Source: Fimenecus sp036652055 (lineage in GTDB: Bacteria > Bacillota > Clostridia > Oscillospirales > Acutalibacteraceae). From it: a stretch of DNA of 40,821 bases. Made by a program: the position numbers and the translations under genes. The stretch lies in contig JAVVWP010000017.1 of the NCBI GenBank assembly GCA_036652055.1, positions 1 to 40,821 on the forward strand, read 5' to 3'. The notes under the pieces were generated by a model, which was not told the DNA's origin, made no database searches, and saw only the letters and a list, made by a program, of their open reading frames with translations. Of the stretch, positions 24,214 through 33,509 are shown piece after piece. Positions within the stretch are counted from its first letter, which is position 1, and each line of letters starts with the position of its first letter.

Positions 24214-26445
24214 TTACACTACGGTATGGAAGGTTCTCATAATGACTTCTCGTTGTTGTTCTTTTGAAAGCTTATGGAAATTAACTGCATAACCCGAAAC
24301 TCGAATTGTGAGATTTGGATATTTTTCTGGGTCTTCATAGGCTTCAATCAGAGTTTGCTTATTCATAACATTAATATTTAGATGATGTGCCATTTTTGCA
24401 AAATATCCATCAAGAATATTTACAAGATTGTCTGTTTTTTCTTTTTCGGTTTTGCCGAGTGCCTCGGGAACTATTGAAAAAGTATTTGAAATTCCATCAC
24501 GACAAGCTGAATATGGCATCTTTGCAACTGAATTAAGCGATGCTAAAGCACCATTTTTTTCACGATTGTGCATTGGATTTGCACCTGGGGCAAACGGCTC
24601 GCCCTTTTTTCTGCCATCAGGAGTTGAGCCTGTCTTTTTGCCATAAACTACATTAGATGTAATTGTGAGGGCTGAAAGAGTATGAATTGAATTCCTATAT
24701 GTAGGCGTTTTTCTAAGCTCATTTATTGTTTCTTCGAGAAGTGATTTTGCAATATTGTCAACTCTATCATCATCATTTCCATAAGTTGGAAATTCGCCCT
24801 GTGTTTCAAAATCAACAATATGACCGCTTTCATCACGAATTACTTTTACCTTAGCATATTTTATTGCAGAAAGTGAGTCAGCGGTCACTGAAAGCCCCGC
24901 AACTCCAAAAGCCATAAATCGAGTTACATTTGTATCGTGAAGTGCCATTTGGATTTTTTCATAAGCATATTTATCGTGCATATAGTGAATTATATTCATT
25001 GTGTTGACATAAAGGTTTGAAAGCCAGCTAAGGTATGTATCAAAGCGTTCTTTGACCTCATTATAATCGAGATAGTCGCCTTTGATTGCTTCTATTTGAG
25101 GACCTATACATTCGTTTGACATATTATCATATCCGCCATTAATAGCGAGCAATAATAATTTTGCAAGGTTACAGCGAGCACCGAAAAATTGCATTTGCTT
25201 TCCTACCTGCATTGCTGATACGCAACACGCAATTGCATAATCATCGCCATAAATAGGGCGCATTAGGTCATCATTTTCATATTGGATTGAATCAGTATCC
25301 TCTGACACCTTTGCACAAAAGCGTTTGAAGTTTTCAGGCAAATTTTTTGACCATAAAATTGTCATATTAGGTTCAGGGGCTGAACCTAAGGTGTAAAGTG
25401 TATTTAAAATTCTATAAGAATTTTTGGTGACAAGAGTTTTTCCCTCGGTTGTCATTCCTCCGATGCTCTCGGTTATCCACATTGGATCTCCACCAAAAAG
25501 CTCGTTGTATTCAGGTGTGCGAAGGTGGCGTGCCATACGAAGCTTCATAACAAAATCATCGATAAGCTCTTGTGCCATTTCTTCGGTTAATGTTCCGTTT
25601 TTAAGGTCACGCTCAATGTAAACATCTAAAAATGTGCTTGTTCTTCCGAGTGACATTGCTGCACCGTTTTGCTCTTTTATTGCTGCAAGATATGCAAAAT
25701 AAAGCCACTGGATTGCCTCTTTTGCATTTTTTGCAGGCTCACTTATGTCAAATCCATATTGTGATGCCATTTCTTTTAGCTTTTTCAAAAATGAAATCTG
25801 TCGAAAAACCTCCTCAAATGTTCTGATTTTATCGTCATCCATATTTCCGCTTTCAAGGGATTTTTTATCGTTTTCTTTTTGCTCTATTAAAATGTCAACA
25901 CCATAAAGCGCTACCCTGCGATAGTCGCCTATTATTCTGCCTCTGCCATAAGCATCAGGCAGACCTGTTATCATTCCCATATGACGAGCTTTACGCATCT
26001 CCTCTGTATAGGCTCTGAATACGCCATCATTATGAGTTGTTTTAAATCTGAATTCTTCTTCTATTTTATCAGAAAGTTTATATCCATAAGCTTCAACAGC
26101 CGAGCGAGCCATTCTTATTCCACCAAAGGGATTGACTCCCCTCTTTAAAGGACTATCGGTTTGAAGCCCTACAATCAGTTCTTTTTCTTTATCTAAATAA
26201 CCTGCTTTATAATGGGTTAATGAAGAAACAGTTGTAGTGTCAATATCTAAAACTCCGCCATTTTCTCGCTCTTTTAAGAATAAATCGTTAAGCCTAATCA
26301 TAAGCTCACGAGTTCGCTTTGTTGCGTCTGAGAGAAAATCTGACGAGCCTTCATAGGCACAATAATTCAGCTTAATAAATTCGCTGACATTGATTTCTTC
26401 ATTCCATTTTCCAACTTTAAAACTTTCCCACTGCTTAAATTCCAT
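24214..26445 (-). CDS. pflB: Pyruvate formate-lyase (formate acetyltransferase)
   Basis: Glycyl-radical enzyme that converts pyruvate and CoA to acetyl-CoA and formate. The 743-aa length is typical. The two adjacent active-site cysteines are C407 and C408 (AIACCVSAM), and the radical glycine is G718 in IRVSGYAVNF. The formate supplies one-carbon units for purine synthesis as well as being a fermentation product. SD agaggtagg precedes ATG 26445. A full-consensus promoter and a ZTP riboswitch with terminator lie upstream, so expression should rise when ZMP/ZTP accumulates under folate one-carbon shortage. Confidence 0.97.
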   Translation of the reverse strand: MEFKQWESFKVGKWNEEINVSEFIKLNYCAYEGSSDFLSDATKRTRELMIRLNDLFLKERENGGVLDIDTTTVSSLTHYKAGYLDKEKELIVGLQTDSPLKRGVNPFGGIRMARSAVEAYGYKLSDKIEEEFRFKTTHNDGVFRAYTEEMRKARHMGMITGLPDAYGRGRIIGDYRRVALYGVDILIEQKENDKKSLESGNMDDDKIRTFEEVFRQISFLKKLKEMASQYGFDISEPAKNAKEAIQWLYFAYLAAIKEQNGAAMSLGRTSTFLDVYIERDLKNGTLTEEMAQELIDDFVMKLRMARHLRTPEYNELFGGDPMWITESIGGMTTEGKTLVTKNSYRILNTLYTLGSAPEPNMTILWSKNLPENFKRFCAKVSEDTDSIQYENDDLMRPIYGDDYAIACCVSAMQVGKQMQFFGARCNLAKLLLLAINGGYDNMSNECIGPQIEAIKGDYLDYNEVKERFDTYLSWLSNLYVNTMNIIHYMHDKYAYEKIQMALHDTNVTRFMAFGVAGLSVTADSLSAIKYAKVKVIRDESGHIVDFETQGEFPTYGNDDDRVDNIAKSLLEETINELRKTPTYRNSIHTLSALTITSNVVYGKKTGSTPDGRKKGEPFAPGANPMHNREKNGALASLNSVAKMPYSACRDGISNTFSIVPEALGKTEKEKTDNLVNILDGYFAKMAHHLNINVMNKQTLIEAYEDPEKYPNLTIRVSGYAVNFHKLSKEQQREVIMRTFHTVV

Positions 26446-26470
26446 CTTTTCCTACCTCTATCTTCGCATT

Positions 26471-26518
26471 TTTTCAAAAAACTAAAAGGACAACCCTACT
26501 TAAAAAGTAGAGTTGCCC
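26471..26518 (-). terminator. Expression-platform terminator of the ZTP riboswitch
   Basis: GGGCAACUCUACUU pairs with AAGUAGGGUUGUCC on the minus strand, followed by UUUUAGUUUUUU. The 5' arm shares GGGCAAC with the aptamer, so ligand-bound aptamer and terminator exclude each other. Confidence 0.85.
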
Positions 26519-26617
26519 AGACGGTCGGCTATTTATGAATTGCGTTCCCATGTAGTTTCCCTACCAGCCAATATGCTAAAGTAAAGCAAAAAGCTGTTCC
26601 GTCAGTGAGGCAACCCC
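26512..26617 (-). promoter_or_regulatory. ZTP (pfl motif) riboswitch
   Basis: The minus-strand leader of pflB carries the conserved 3' block GCCGACCGUCUGGGCA and the GGGAAAC and GGGAACG segments of the pfl RNA motif. A 5' GGUUGCC...GACGG strand can pair with CCGUC...GGCAAC. This class binds ZMP/ZTP and turns genes on. It ends in a terminator hairpin that overlaps the GGGCAAC strand. The location before pflB is where the motif was first named. Confidence 0.92.
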
Positions 26618-26633
26618 TATATATTGTAGTTGT

Positions 26634-26662
26634 ATTATATACCTACACACTATATATGTCAA
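26634..26662 (-). promoter_or_regulatory. Perfect sigma-A promoter of pflB
   Basis: Minus-strand TTGACA (26662-26657), a 17-nt spacer and TATAAT (26639-26634), starting transcription about 10 nt before the riboswitch aptamer. Confidence 0.88.
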
Positions 26663-26758
26663 TATGCATTTTTAATAAATTAAATAATTATTTTTATTAC
26701 ACTAAATTATTAGGCTGTTTTTGATTTTTCTTTTGATAATAAGCTTAGATGTTTGATA

Positions 26759-27754
26759 TTAAAGTGCAAATTTTCCTATTTTTAATTCCTTTGCTACATC
26801 TAACAATCTGTCAATATCTGTTTGCTCCTGCTTGCCATAAATATTTGGTGCAACATTTACTACCAATAAATTTTTTTGACAAATCAGGTGATTATATTTA
26901 TCAACTATGAATTTTGTATCAACTAATTTTTCATCAGTATATTTTGGATCCCAAAACCAATTTGTCATATTTCTAATGCAAATTGTGGCTTCAAACGGCA
27001 AATAATACTGTTTTTTATTGTACATATAAATTTTTGGATCATCTTTGCCTGTAAAATGCGGATCCCACAGTCTAAAATCACTTGGGAAATATCTTATAGG
27101 CATATTTTCTTCATACTTTTCTGGCTCATACTTTGGGCTATTCCAACCCTTAAGAGTATCCTTACCAATTGTTGTATTAACCGACATCACACAATTTGGC
27201 TGAAGCGTATGCACTAAATCATATATTTTTGGTATATCCCAATTTTTTCTGTTGTTTTTGTCCCAGCCACCGTCAAACCAAACTTCTACTACTTCACCAT
27301 ATTTACCGCCTAAAAGCTCGGTTAATTGATTACACATATATTCAACATATTGAGTATGTTTCTTGTAAAAGCTAGCATTTCTATCCCACAATGAATAGTA
27401 AAGCCCCAGTTTTAAGCCATATTTTTCGCACGATTTTGCAACTTCTGCGACAACATCTGTTGGATTTGAAGTGTTGTTTACGCAATAATCCGTATACCTT
27501 GTGTCAAACAAACAAAAGCCATCGTGATGTTTTGTAATTAAAATTACATATTCCATACCTGCGTCTTTAGCATTTTTAACCCAACCATCGGCATCAATTT
27601 CAGTCGGATTATAGCTTGAAAGCGGCAGTGTTCCGTCAGACCACTCTGTGTCATTGAAAGTGTTAATTCCAAAATGTATAAACATTCCGTATTTTCTCTC
27701 AATTTGTGCGATTTGTGCTGCATTTGGCATTATTGAAGGTTCTAAGGTAATCAT
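26759..27754 (-). CDS. GH29 alpha-L-fucosidase, catalytic domain only
   Basis: Predicted to remove alpha-L-fucose from glycans. GH29 barrel motifs: KYGMFIHFGINTF (residues 21-33), ITKHHDGFCLFDT (73-85) and VWFDGGWD, where D161 is the likely nucleophile. The 331-aa protein has the barrel and lacks the C-terminal beta-sandwich common in longer fucosidases. It has no signal peptide, so it would act on imported oligosaccharides. SD caggagaac precedes ATG 27754. It lies 43 nt after the ABC permease gene and may share its transcript. Activity on substrates other than fucosides is possible within GH29-like proteins. Confidence 0.85.
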   Translation of the reverse strand: MITLEPSIMPNAAQIAQIERKYGMFIHFGINTFNDTEWSDGTLPLSSYNPTEIDADGWVKNAKDAGMEYVILITKHHDGFCLFDTRYTDYCVNNTSNPTDVVAEVAKSCEKYGLKLGLYYSLWDRNASFYKKHTQYVEYMCNQLTELLGGKYGEVVEVWFDGGWDKNNRKNWDIPKIYDLVHTLQPNCVMSVNTTIGKDTLKGWNSPKYEPEKYEENMPIRYFPSDFRLWDPHFTGKDDPKIYMYNKKQYYLPFEATICIRNMTNWFWDPKYTDEKLVDTKFIVDKYNHLICQKNLLVVNVAPNIYGKQEQTDIDRLLDVAKELKIGKFAL

Positions 27755-27797
27755 TGTTTGTTCTCCTGTATGCTTATTGATTTTTAGGGCATTTTAT

Positions 27798-30700
27798 TTA
27801 CTCGACGCTCTTTAGGGACTCGACCATATCTATTTTCTTCAGCTTTATGAGCATTGTAAGATTAACAAGTACAGAGAAAACAACCGTCAGTAAAATGCTC
27901 AGTACATAGCTTAATATATGAATTTCTCTGCCAAACATTATCATATCAGTTTCAACCGAGTGCATTACGAAGAAGTGAAGCACTATTCCAAGCCCTATGC
28001 CAACTATCGTTCCTATCACTGTTAAAATGATGTTTTCACGATAAACATATGCCGCTAATTCATTGTTATAAAAGCCTAATACCTTTAGCGTTGCAAGCTC
28101 CCGTTTTCGCTCAGTTATATTGATATTGTTTAAATTATAAAGAACTATAAAAGCAAGAACTCCTGCTGAAAGTATCATTACAAACACAATAACCAAAAGG
28201 TTATTCATTGTTTTATCAACTTCCTTTTGGGCTGCACTATTCATTGAAAGCGAATTAATGCCTTCGATATTTGATAATGTATCAGTTAATTCTGTTTCGT
28301 CTTCTGCATTCGTTTTTAAAAGGATTGAATTTAAGTTCGCTTCTTTTGAGAAAATGTTTTTATACACTTTAGGTGTCATATAAATATAGTGATAAATATA
28401 GTTTTCAACAATTCCATTGACTACTAATTCTTCAGATGGTGTATCTGTTTCACCAGCTCTTACCGTAATTTTATCGCCTATTTTTACTTTTAACATATCT
28501 GCTAATTTTTCAGTGATTATAACTCCGCCATCATCTAAGGTATATGCTTTTTTGGCAACTCTTGATTTTAGATTTACATATTCAGAGAATTTAGCCGCAT
28601 CCTTTGGAACTGTAATATAAGCGTTTTGTTCACCAGATGGCGACTCTGAAAAAGTCATTTCTCTGTGTGACTGGAGATATTCTGACACTCCCACAGTTTC
28701 ATTAAGTGCTGAAAGCATTTGACGCTTTTCTGCTCTTGACATATTTGTATCAACGCCTGCTGTTCCTTGATAAGACCAAACCTTTTCAAACTGATTTGAA
28801 GTCATTGCACCAACTGAATCTTTTATGCCGAAGCCTACAAGCAAAAGTGCCATACAGCCACCGACACCAAGCACCGTCATAAACAGACGCTTTTTATATC
28901 TAAATAAATTTCTGCAAGCTGCCTTTTGAGCAAAATTAAGCCTTAGCCAAATCCAATCAACATTTTCGAGCATTATCCTTTTGCCTGCCTTAGGGGTTTC
29001 GGGACGCATAAGCTCGGCAGGAGAAGAACGCAATGCTCTGTGGCATGCTATATAAGTAGCACCAGTTGTACAAACTACTGCAAGCACTGTTGCAAGAATT
29101 GCATATCCTAAATGAAGATTAATTGCATTATATTGTAGATGTGGGTAGCCCATTGTATAAGTTTTTACAACAAGTGCAGGAAGGAATGATTCTCCCACAA
29201 GTACACCGATGACGCTTCCTATCAGGCTCGCAAGCAATGCATAAAGCACATATTTTGAAGCTATTGCTGTTTTTGAATAGCCAAGTGCTTTAAATGTTCC
29301 GATTTGCGTTCTTTCTTCTTCTACCATTCTTGTCATTGTTGTAAGGCTGACAAGGGCTGCTACAAGGAAGAATATTACAGGGAAAACTGCACCTATTGCA
29401 CCAATTCCATCTGCATCTCCTTTAAACGAAGTAAACGCAGGAATTGATTCTCTGTTTAAAACATACCAAGTTGGTTTTTCGGTATTTTTAATTTCTTCTT
29501 CTGAATTTACAAGTTTCTTTTCTGCATCATCTATTTCGGCAACAACATCGCCCTTAGCAAGCTCATATTCTTCTTTTCCACGCTCAAGCTCAAGCTTACC
29601 ATCTTCAATTTTCTTTTCTGCATCAAGAATATCTTGGTCGCCCTTTGCAAGTGTTATTTTTGCTTGTTCCATTGCCGCAGCACCACTAACACGCATAGCT
29701 TCGCCATCTGCGACCTTTTTTTTGCCTGCCTCAAGATTAGCTTTTACTGACGGTAACTGCTTTTCGGCAAATTGCATTGAGCCTTTTGCAGTTGCAACCA
29801 TCACACTGTATTGCAAATATTCATCTTGAGTCATTGTGCCTTTATTAGCCTCAATATAGTCTGAAAGTGACTTTACTTCAGCTTTTGTTTTTTCGACCTG
29901 AACAATCATTGCATTATATTGTTCTTCACCTGCTACTAACTCTGCTTTTGCTTTTTCAAGTGATTTAGAGTTTTCTGCCATATCCTTTTGATTGGTTTCA
30001 AAAAGTGCCTTTGCATCTATAATTTTCTTCTTTTGGGTTTCTATTTCTTGCTGACCAATTTCTATATCACGCTCAGAAGAAGCTATTTTTTGGTATTCTT
30101 GTGTAAGTCCATCGGTTGCTTTTATTTTTTCTTTTTCAAATTTATTTCTTGCTTTAAATAGTAATTCATCAGTTTCTGTCTTAAACTCACCATATCTAAC
30201 ATCACAGCGTTCGTCTGCAATTGCCTTAATGTTCTCAATGGCTTTATCCCTAATTTGATTATATTTATTGCTAAAACAATCAAGCCCAATTACATCTTTA
30301 AGCGTTACATGTATTTCTGTAAAGACCTTTAAATCAAACGCTTCACGAGGTACAACTATAAAGCTATCAATAACACCGCTTCCTATTGAAGTTGTTCCAC
30401 GGTCATTATTAAGATAATATGAGGAGTTTCCTGCTCCAACAATTGTAAATTCATTGGTTTCAATGGTATCAGTGTATGGTTTATCTGTACCACTTGAAAG
30501 AGTTATTTTATCGCCTATTACATAGCCCGAGTCAATCAAGAATTTTTCATCTGCAATACATTCATTATATTTTTTAGGATACCTGCCCTCAACTACACTT
30601 AAGGTAGTAATTCTATCATTTAATGACAATAGCTTTATTGCTAACTGCTTGTTTGGGGTATCACATAAAAAATCGCCCGAATATACCCCTTCTGCATCGG

Positions 30701-30959
30701 CAATGCCATCAACCTTTAAAAGGGCGGACACATCCCTTTCGGTAACGCCAAGCGTTCCAACAACTCTTATATCTGTTAAATTTTCACTGTCAAAGGTTTT
30801 ATCGGCTGAAAACTGCATCGCAGGCTTTGATGCCTTTATACCTGCAAAAAATGCTGTTCCTAAAATTACTATTAATAGTATAGAGAGAAAACGGCTAAAG
30901 CTCCCTTTTATTTCTCGGCGGAAGTCTTTTCTCATTCCTTTTGTCATTCTAAAGACCAA
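27798..30959 (-). CDS. MacB/FtsX-type ABC transporter permease with coiled-coil domain
   Basis: Large permease, 1053 aa, that would work with the ATPase encoded just upstream. One N-terminal helix (about residues 25-45) is followed by an external region with a long charged coiled coil (about 265-490, rich in Glu/Lys/Ala). A first FtsX domain with three helices follows (about 520-645), then a second external domain and a C-terminal FtsX domain (about 930-1050). Such systems export peptides or act in lipoprotein or cell-wall processes by mechanotransmission; the substrate is unknown. The start could be TTG 30959 (aagg 6 nt upstream) or ATG 30947; I list the longer form. Confidence 0.88.
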   Translation of the reverse strand: MVFRMTKGMRKDFRREIKGSFSRFLSILLIVILGTAFFAGIKASKPAMQFSADKTFDSENLTDIRVVGTLGVTERDVSALLKVDGIADAEGVYSGDFLCDTPNKQLAIKLLSLNDRITTLSVVEGRYPKKYNECIADEKFLIDSGYVIGDKITLSSGTDKPYTDTIETNEFTIVGAGNSSYYLNNDRGTTSIGSGVIDSFIVVPREAFDLKVFTEIHVTLKDVIGLDCFSNKYNQIRDKAIENIKAIADERCDVRYGEFKTETDELLFKARNKFEKEKIKATDGLTQEYQKIASSERDIEIGQQEIETQKKKIIDAKALFETNQKDMAENSKSLEKAKAELVAGEEQYNAMIVQVEKTKAEVKSLSDYIEANKGTMTQDEYLQYSVMVATAKGSMQFAEKQLPSVKANLEAGKKKVADGEAMRVSGAAAMEQAKITLAKGDQDILDAEKKIEDGKLELERGKEEYELAKGDVVAEIDDAEKKLVNSEEEIKNTEKPTWYVLNRESIPAFTSFKGDADGIGAIGAVFPVIFFLVAALVSLTTMTRMVEEERTQIGTFKALGYSKTAIASKYVLYALLASLIGSVIGVLVGESFLPALVVKTYTMGYPHLQYNAINLHLGYAILATVLAVVCTTGATYIACHRALRSSPAELMRPETPKAGKRIMLENVDWIWLRLNFAQKAACRNLFRYKKRLFMTVLGVGGCMALLLVGFGIKDSVGAMTSNQFEKVWSYQGTAGVDTNMSRAEKRQMLSALNETVGVSEYLQSHREMTFSESPSGEQNAYITVPKDAAKFSEYVNLKSRVAKKAYTLDDGGVIITEKLADMLKVKIGDKITVRAGETDTPSEELVVNGIVENYIYHYIYMTPKVYKNIFSKEANLNSILLKTNAEDETELTDTLSNIEGINSLSMNSAAQKEVDKTMNNLLVIVFVMILSAGVLAFIVLYNLNNINITERKRELATLKVLGFYNNELAAYVYRENIILTVIGTIVGIGLGIVLHFFVMHSVETDMIMFGREIHILSYVLSILLTVVFSVLVNLTMLIKLKKIDMVESLKSVE

Positions 30960-31003
30960 TCCTTTCCTTCAATATATAAGAAAATCCATAAAAATATTTG
31001 AAT

Positions 31004-31705
31004 TTACCATTCAATATATTCAACTGGAGTTGGTCTTTCGTTTACTAAAATTTGGTCGACTCTGCCATTTTTTACTTTTATGATTTTATCTGCCATTGGG
31101 GCAAGCGCCGAGTTGTGGGTGATAACAATAACTGTCATCCCTTTTTCACGGCAAGTGTCTTGAAGCAGTTTTAAAATTGACTTGCCTGTTATATAGTCAA
31201 GTGCGCCAGTAGGCTCATCGCAAAGAAGCAACTTAGGATTTTTTGCAAGCGCTCTCGCTATTGAAACTCTCTGCTGTTCACCGCCCGAAAGTTGAGCTGG
31301 AAAGTTAATAAGCCTGTTTCCAAGCCCCACTTCTTTCAGAACTTCTTTCGCACTTAGTGGCTTTTTGCATATTTGCAATGCAAGCTCAACATTTTCTATT
31401 GCAGTCAGATTACCGACAAGGTTGTAAAACTGGAAAACAAATCCAACATCATCTCGCCTGTAAGCTGTTAGCTCTTTTTCATTAAATTTAGTAATATCAG
31501 TGTCATCAACATAGATATTTCCAGAGGTTGCTGTATCCATTCCACCTAAAATATTAAGAATTGTTGTTTTTCCTGCTCCACTTGGACCTACAACAATTAC
31601 AAATTCACCTTTTTCAATTCCAAATCCAATTTCATCAACCGCTTTTATTTCAACCTCACCCATTTTATAGGTTTTGATTACATCTCTAACTTCTATGAAA
31701 GCCAT
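31004..31705 (-). CDS. ABC transporter ATP-binding protein (MacB/LolD type)
   Basis: ATPase partner of the FtsX-type permease 44 nt downstream; 233 aa. Walker A is GPSGAGKTT (residues 40-48), the signature LSGGEQQRV is near 139-147, and Walker B is LLLCDEP near 163, followed by TGALD and the H-loop IVITHN near 196. The TGALD and AARAL-like context is typical of the MacB/LolD/BceA class. SD agaggtaat precedes ATG 31705. No two-component BceRS-type genes adjoin it, so a peptide-resistance role is not supported here. Confidence 0.93.
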   Translation of the reverse strand: MAFIEVRDVIKTYKMGEVEIKAVDEIGFGIEKGEFVIVVGPSGAGKTTILNILGGMDTATSGNIYVDDTDITKFNEKELTAYRRDDVGFVFQFYNLVGNLTAIENVELALQICKKPLSAKEVLKEVGLGNRLINFPAQLSGGEQQRVSIARALAKNPKLLLCDEPTGALDYITGKSILKLLQDTCREKGMTVIVITHNSALAPMADKIIKVKNGRVDQILVNERPTPVEYIEW

Positions 31706-31889
31706 TATAAGATTACCTCTCTTTTAATAAAGCCTTGTTTATACTACGCAGCTTAATTATTGATGTGTTTTAAATCGCCATACGGCAAAAAACAGATATG
31801 CTATTTAGTTTATCATACATTTACTAATATTTCCACATAAAAATGGTATTTTTCATATTATTGACTATAATTTATTTTAAAGAGCAAGA

Positions 31890-31922
31890 AAAAGGTTGCG
31901 ACGCCTTGTGCCGCAACCTTTT
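31890..31922 (-). terminator. Terminator of the LCP gene
   Basis: A perfect 11-bp stem (aaaaggttgcg at 31890-31900, cgcaacctttt at 31912-31922) followed on the minus strand by TTTCTTG. It isolates the LCP gene from the ABC genes. The 31706-31889 gap before it is AT-rich and must hold the ABC operon promoter, which I could not place. Confidence 0.85.
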
Positions 31923-31928
31923 AATTAT

Positions 31929-33026
31929 CTATTTTTTTGCCTTTGCAGTTGTAGGTACTGTTGTTTCGGTAACAGGTGCGTCCTCATAAATAAATTGATG
32001 AAGCCTTTCAGCAGCTGCTTTCAAATCGTAACGCCATACCCAATAGCCCTCATATATTCCGCCAATCGCCTTTTCAGGTTCGCCTGGGATTGTAAGCGTT
32101 GAAATTGTAAATCCACTCGTCATCATTGGTGCAAAAGACAATATTTCAGTTGTTGTAAGTGAAGTTTCACAAAGAGTAATCATTTTATTAACAAGTTCAG
32201 GATATTTTATAGGATTTACGAGCTTTGCCTGAACAATCAGTGCATCTATAACCTTTTTTTGTCTACTGCTTCTAACAACATCAGAATCTGCTTCACGAAG
32301 TCTTGCAAATGTGACTGCTTGCTGACCTGTTAAATGTACATTTCCTGATTTTTTGACAAGTGGAACTTTTCTGCCATCATCATTAGATATGCTATTAATC
32401 TGAAATCTTTCAGACTCTGTTATTTCAAGATCAACCCCACCGAGCATATCAATTGCTTCACTTAGTTTGCCAAAATTTAAGGTTACATAATCGGTAATAT
32501 CCATATTGAAGTTTTTGTTAAGCGTTTTAACCGCTAACTCTGCCCCACCGTAACCATAGGCGTGAGTTATCTTTTGATTGCTTTTTCCATCTATTGCAAC
32601 ATAACTGTCACGAAGAATAGAAGACAATTTTACTGTGTTTTTCTTTTTGTCAACACTTACAATCATAATAACATCAGAATTACCTTTGAAGTTATTGTCA
32701 TTTCTTGTATCTACACCAAACACAACTATGTTTTTTATCTCGCTTTTGCCATATTTATCTGATATGTCCGCTGAAATTCCTAAGTTTTCTTGCTTTAATT
32801 CTTCACCATGTAAACCACTCATAACATAAATAAGCACTCCGCCTAATATTAATGCAATTACAAGCAAAATGGAAATTATTATTATGAGAGCTTTTTCCCA
32901 TTTTGGCAATGATTTAAAACGATTTTTCTTGCTTTTTTTATTAGATTTTTTTATTCCCTTTTTAGGATTTAAGCCTTCACTAAAATCTATTTCAACTTCA
33001 TTTTCTTCTCTGTTTTTTTTATTCAT
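31929..33026 (-). CDS. LytR-CpsA-Psr (LCP) family cell-wall glycopolymer transferase
   Basis: Membrane-anchored enzyme of a family that attaches teichoic acid or capsular polymers to peptidoglycan. A basic cytoplasmic N-terminus (residues 1-45) is followed by one membrane helix (about 46-72). The LCP domain (about 97-255) has NIVVFGVDTR, SDVIMIVSVD, LSSILRDSYVAI, HAYGYGGAE and VTLNFGKLSEAIDMLGGVDLEI, with the conserved Asp and Arg residues. Length is 365 aa. SD agggtgaa precedes ATG 33026. It is transcribed alone between a good promoter and a terminator. Confidence 0.93.
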   Translation of the reverse strand: MNKKNREENEVEIDFSEGLNPKKGIKKSNKKSKKNRFKSLPKWEKALIIIISILLVIALILGGVLIYVMSGLHGEELKQENLGISADISDKYGKSEIKNIVVFGVDTRNDNNFKGNSDVIMIVSVDKKKNTVKLSSILRDSYVAIDGKSNQKITHAYGYGGAELAVKTLNKNFNMDITDYVTLNFGKLSEAIDMLGGVDLEITESERFQINSISNDDGRKVPLVKKSGNVHLTGQQAVTFARLREADSDVVRSSRQKKVIDALIVQAKLVNPIKYPELVNKMITLCETSLTTTEILSFAPMMTSGFTISTLTIPGEPEKAIGGIYEGYWVWRYDLKAAAERLHQFIYEDAPVTETTVPTTAKAKK

Positions 33027-33083
33027 TTCTTTTCACCCTATATTCTAAATGGACTAATTGTTGATTAGCGATTTGCTTTTAAG

Positions 33084-33112
33084 ATTTTACAACAAATATC
33101 GAATTATGTCAA
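33084..33112 (-). promoter_or_regulatory. Promoter of the LCP gene
   Basis: Minus-strand TTGACA (33112-33107), a 17-nt spacer and TAAAAT (33089-33084). A second TTGACA lies at 33142-33137 with a poor -10. Confidence 0.78.
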
Positions 33113-33166
33113 TCATTTAGAGAACTTATCTGAATTTGTCAATTAAAATCGGTGAATTTAAAATTA

Positions 33167-33388
33167 GGTTCTATAATAAATGTTGGGGTATGGAAACTCT
33201 AACATTTTTTACAAAAAGGGAGACATATTCCAAAAAATCCGATACAATAAAGTCGATGAAAACCAAAGAAAGGATTGAGGAATATGTCCAATAATGATTT
33301 CAACAAAAATTTGTTAGGTTTGCAAGATGTAATAATAAAAAATATCGAAAAAAAGCCAAACTATGTGCGACTTTTTTGTCTTTGGTGA
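33167..33388 (+). pseudogene. 5' remnant of an ISL3-like transposase
   Basis: From ATG 33284 a 34-codon frame reads MSNNDFNKNLLGLQDV, IIKNIEKKPNYV, then stops at TGA 33386. That is how ISL3-family transposases of Clostridia begin, but the Cys-rich zinc domain and DDE core are absent. Upstream, ggttctataataaatgttgg (from 33167) resembles an element end, and aaatgtt...aacattt can pair. An SD-like ggattgagga precedes the ATG. The rest of the element is deleted; no matching right end is seen in the window. Confidence 0.5.
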
Positions 33389-33489
33389 GTAAAATAGATG
33401 GAGGTTAGACGCGTGCCACTAAATTTAAGGCATAAGAAAACCCCGAACGCGAATTACGCGTCGAGGTTCTCGACTGGTGAGTGAAATAG
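33383..33489. repeat. 15-bp direct repeat pair next to the transposase remnant
   Basis: tggtgagtaaaatag at 33383-33397 and tggtgagtgaaatag at 33475-33489 differ at one base and lie 92 bp apart. The first copy begins where the transposase reading frame breaks off. They could mark a recombination or deletion junction. Confidence 0.6.
33434..33468 (-). terminator. Terminator downstream of the recombinase cluster
   Basis: On the minus strand aacctcga-cgcg pairs with cgcgttcggggtt (one bulged base), then TTTTCTT. It closes the transcript of the small membrane protein and recombinase genes. Confidence 0.65.
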
Positions 33490-33509
33490 CTGCATATGTT
33501 TTTGAGTGA

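Noticed and set aside
31004..33026. BceAB-type antimicrobial peptide sensing module (ABC exporter plus neighbours)
   Set aside because: No histidine kinase or response regulator is nearby, and a terminator separates the LCP gene from the ABC genes.
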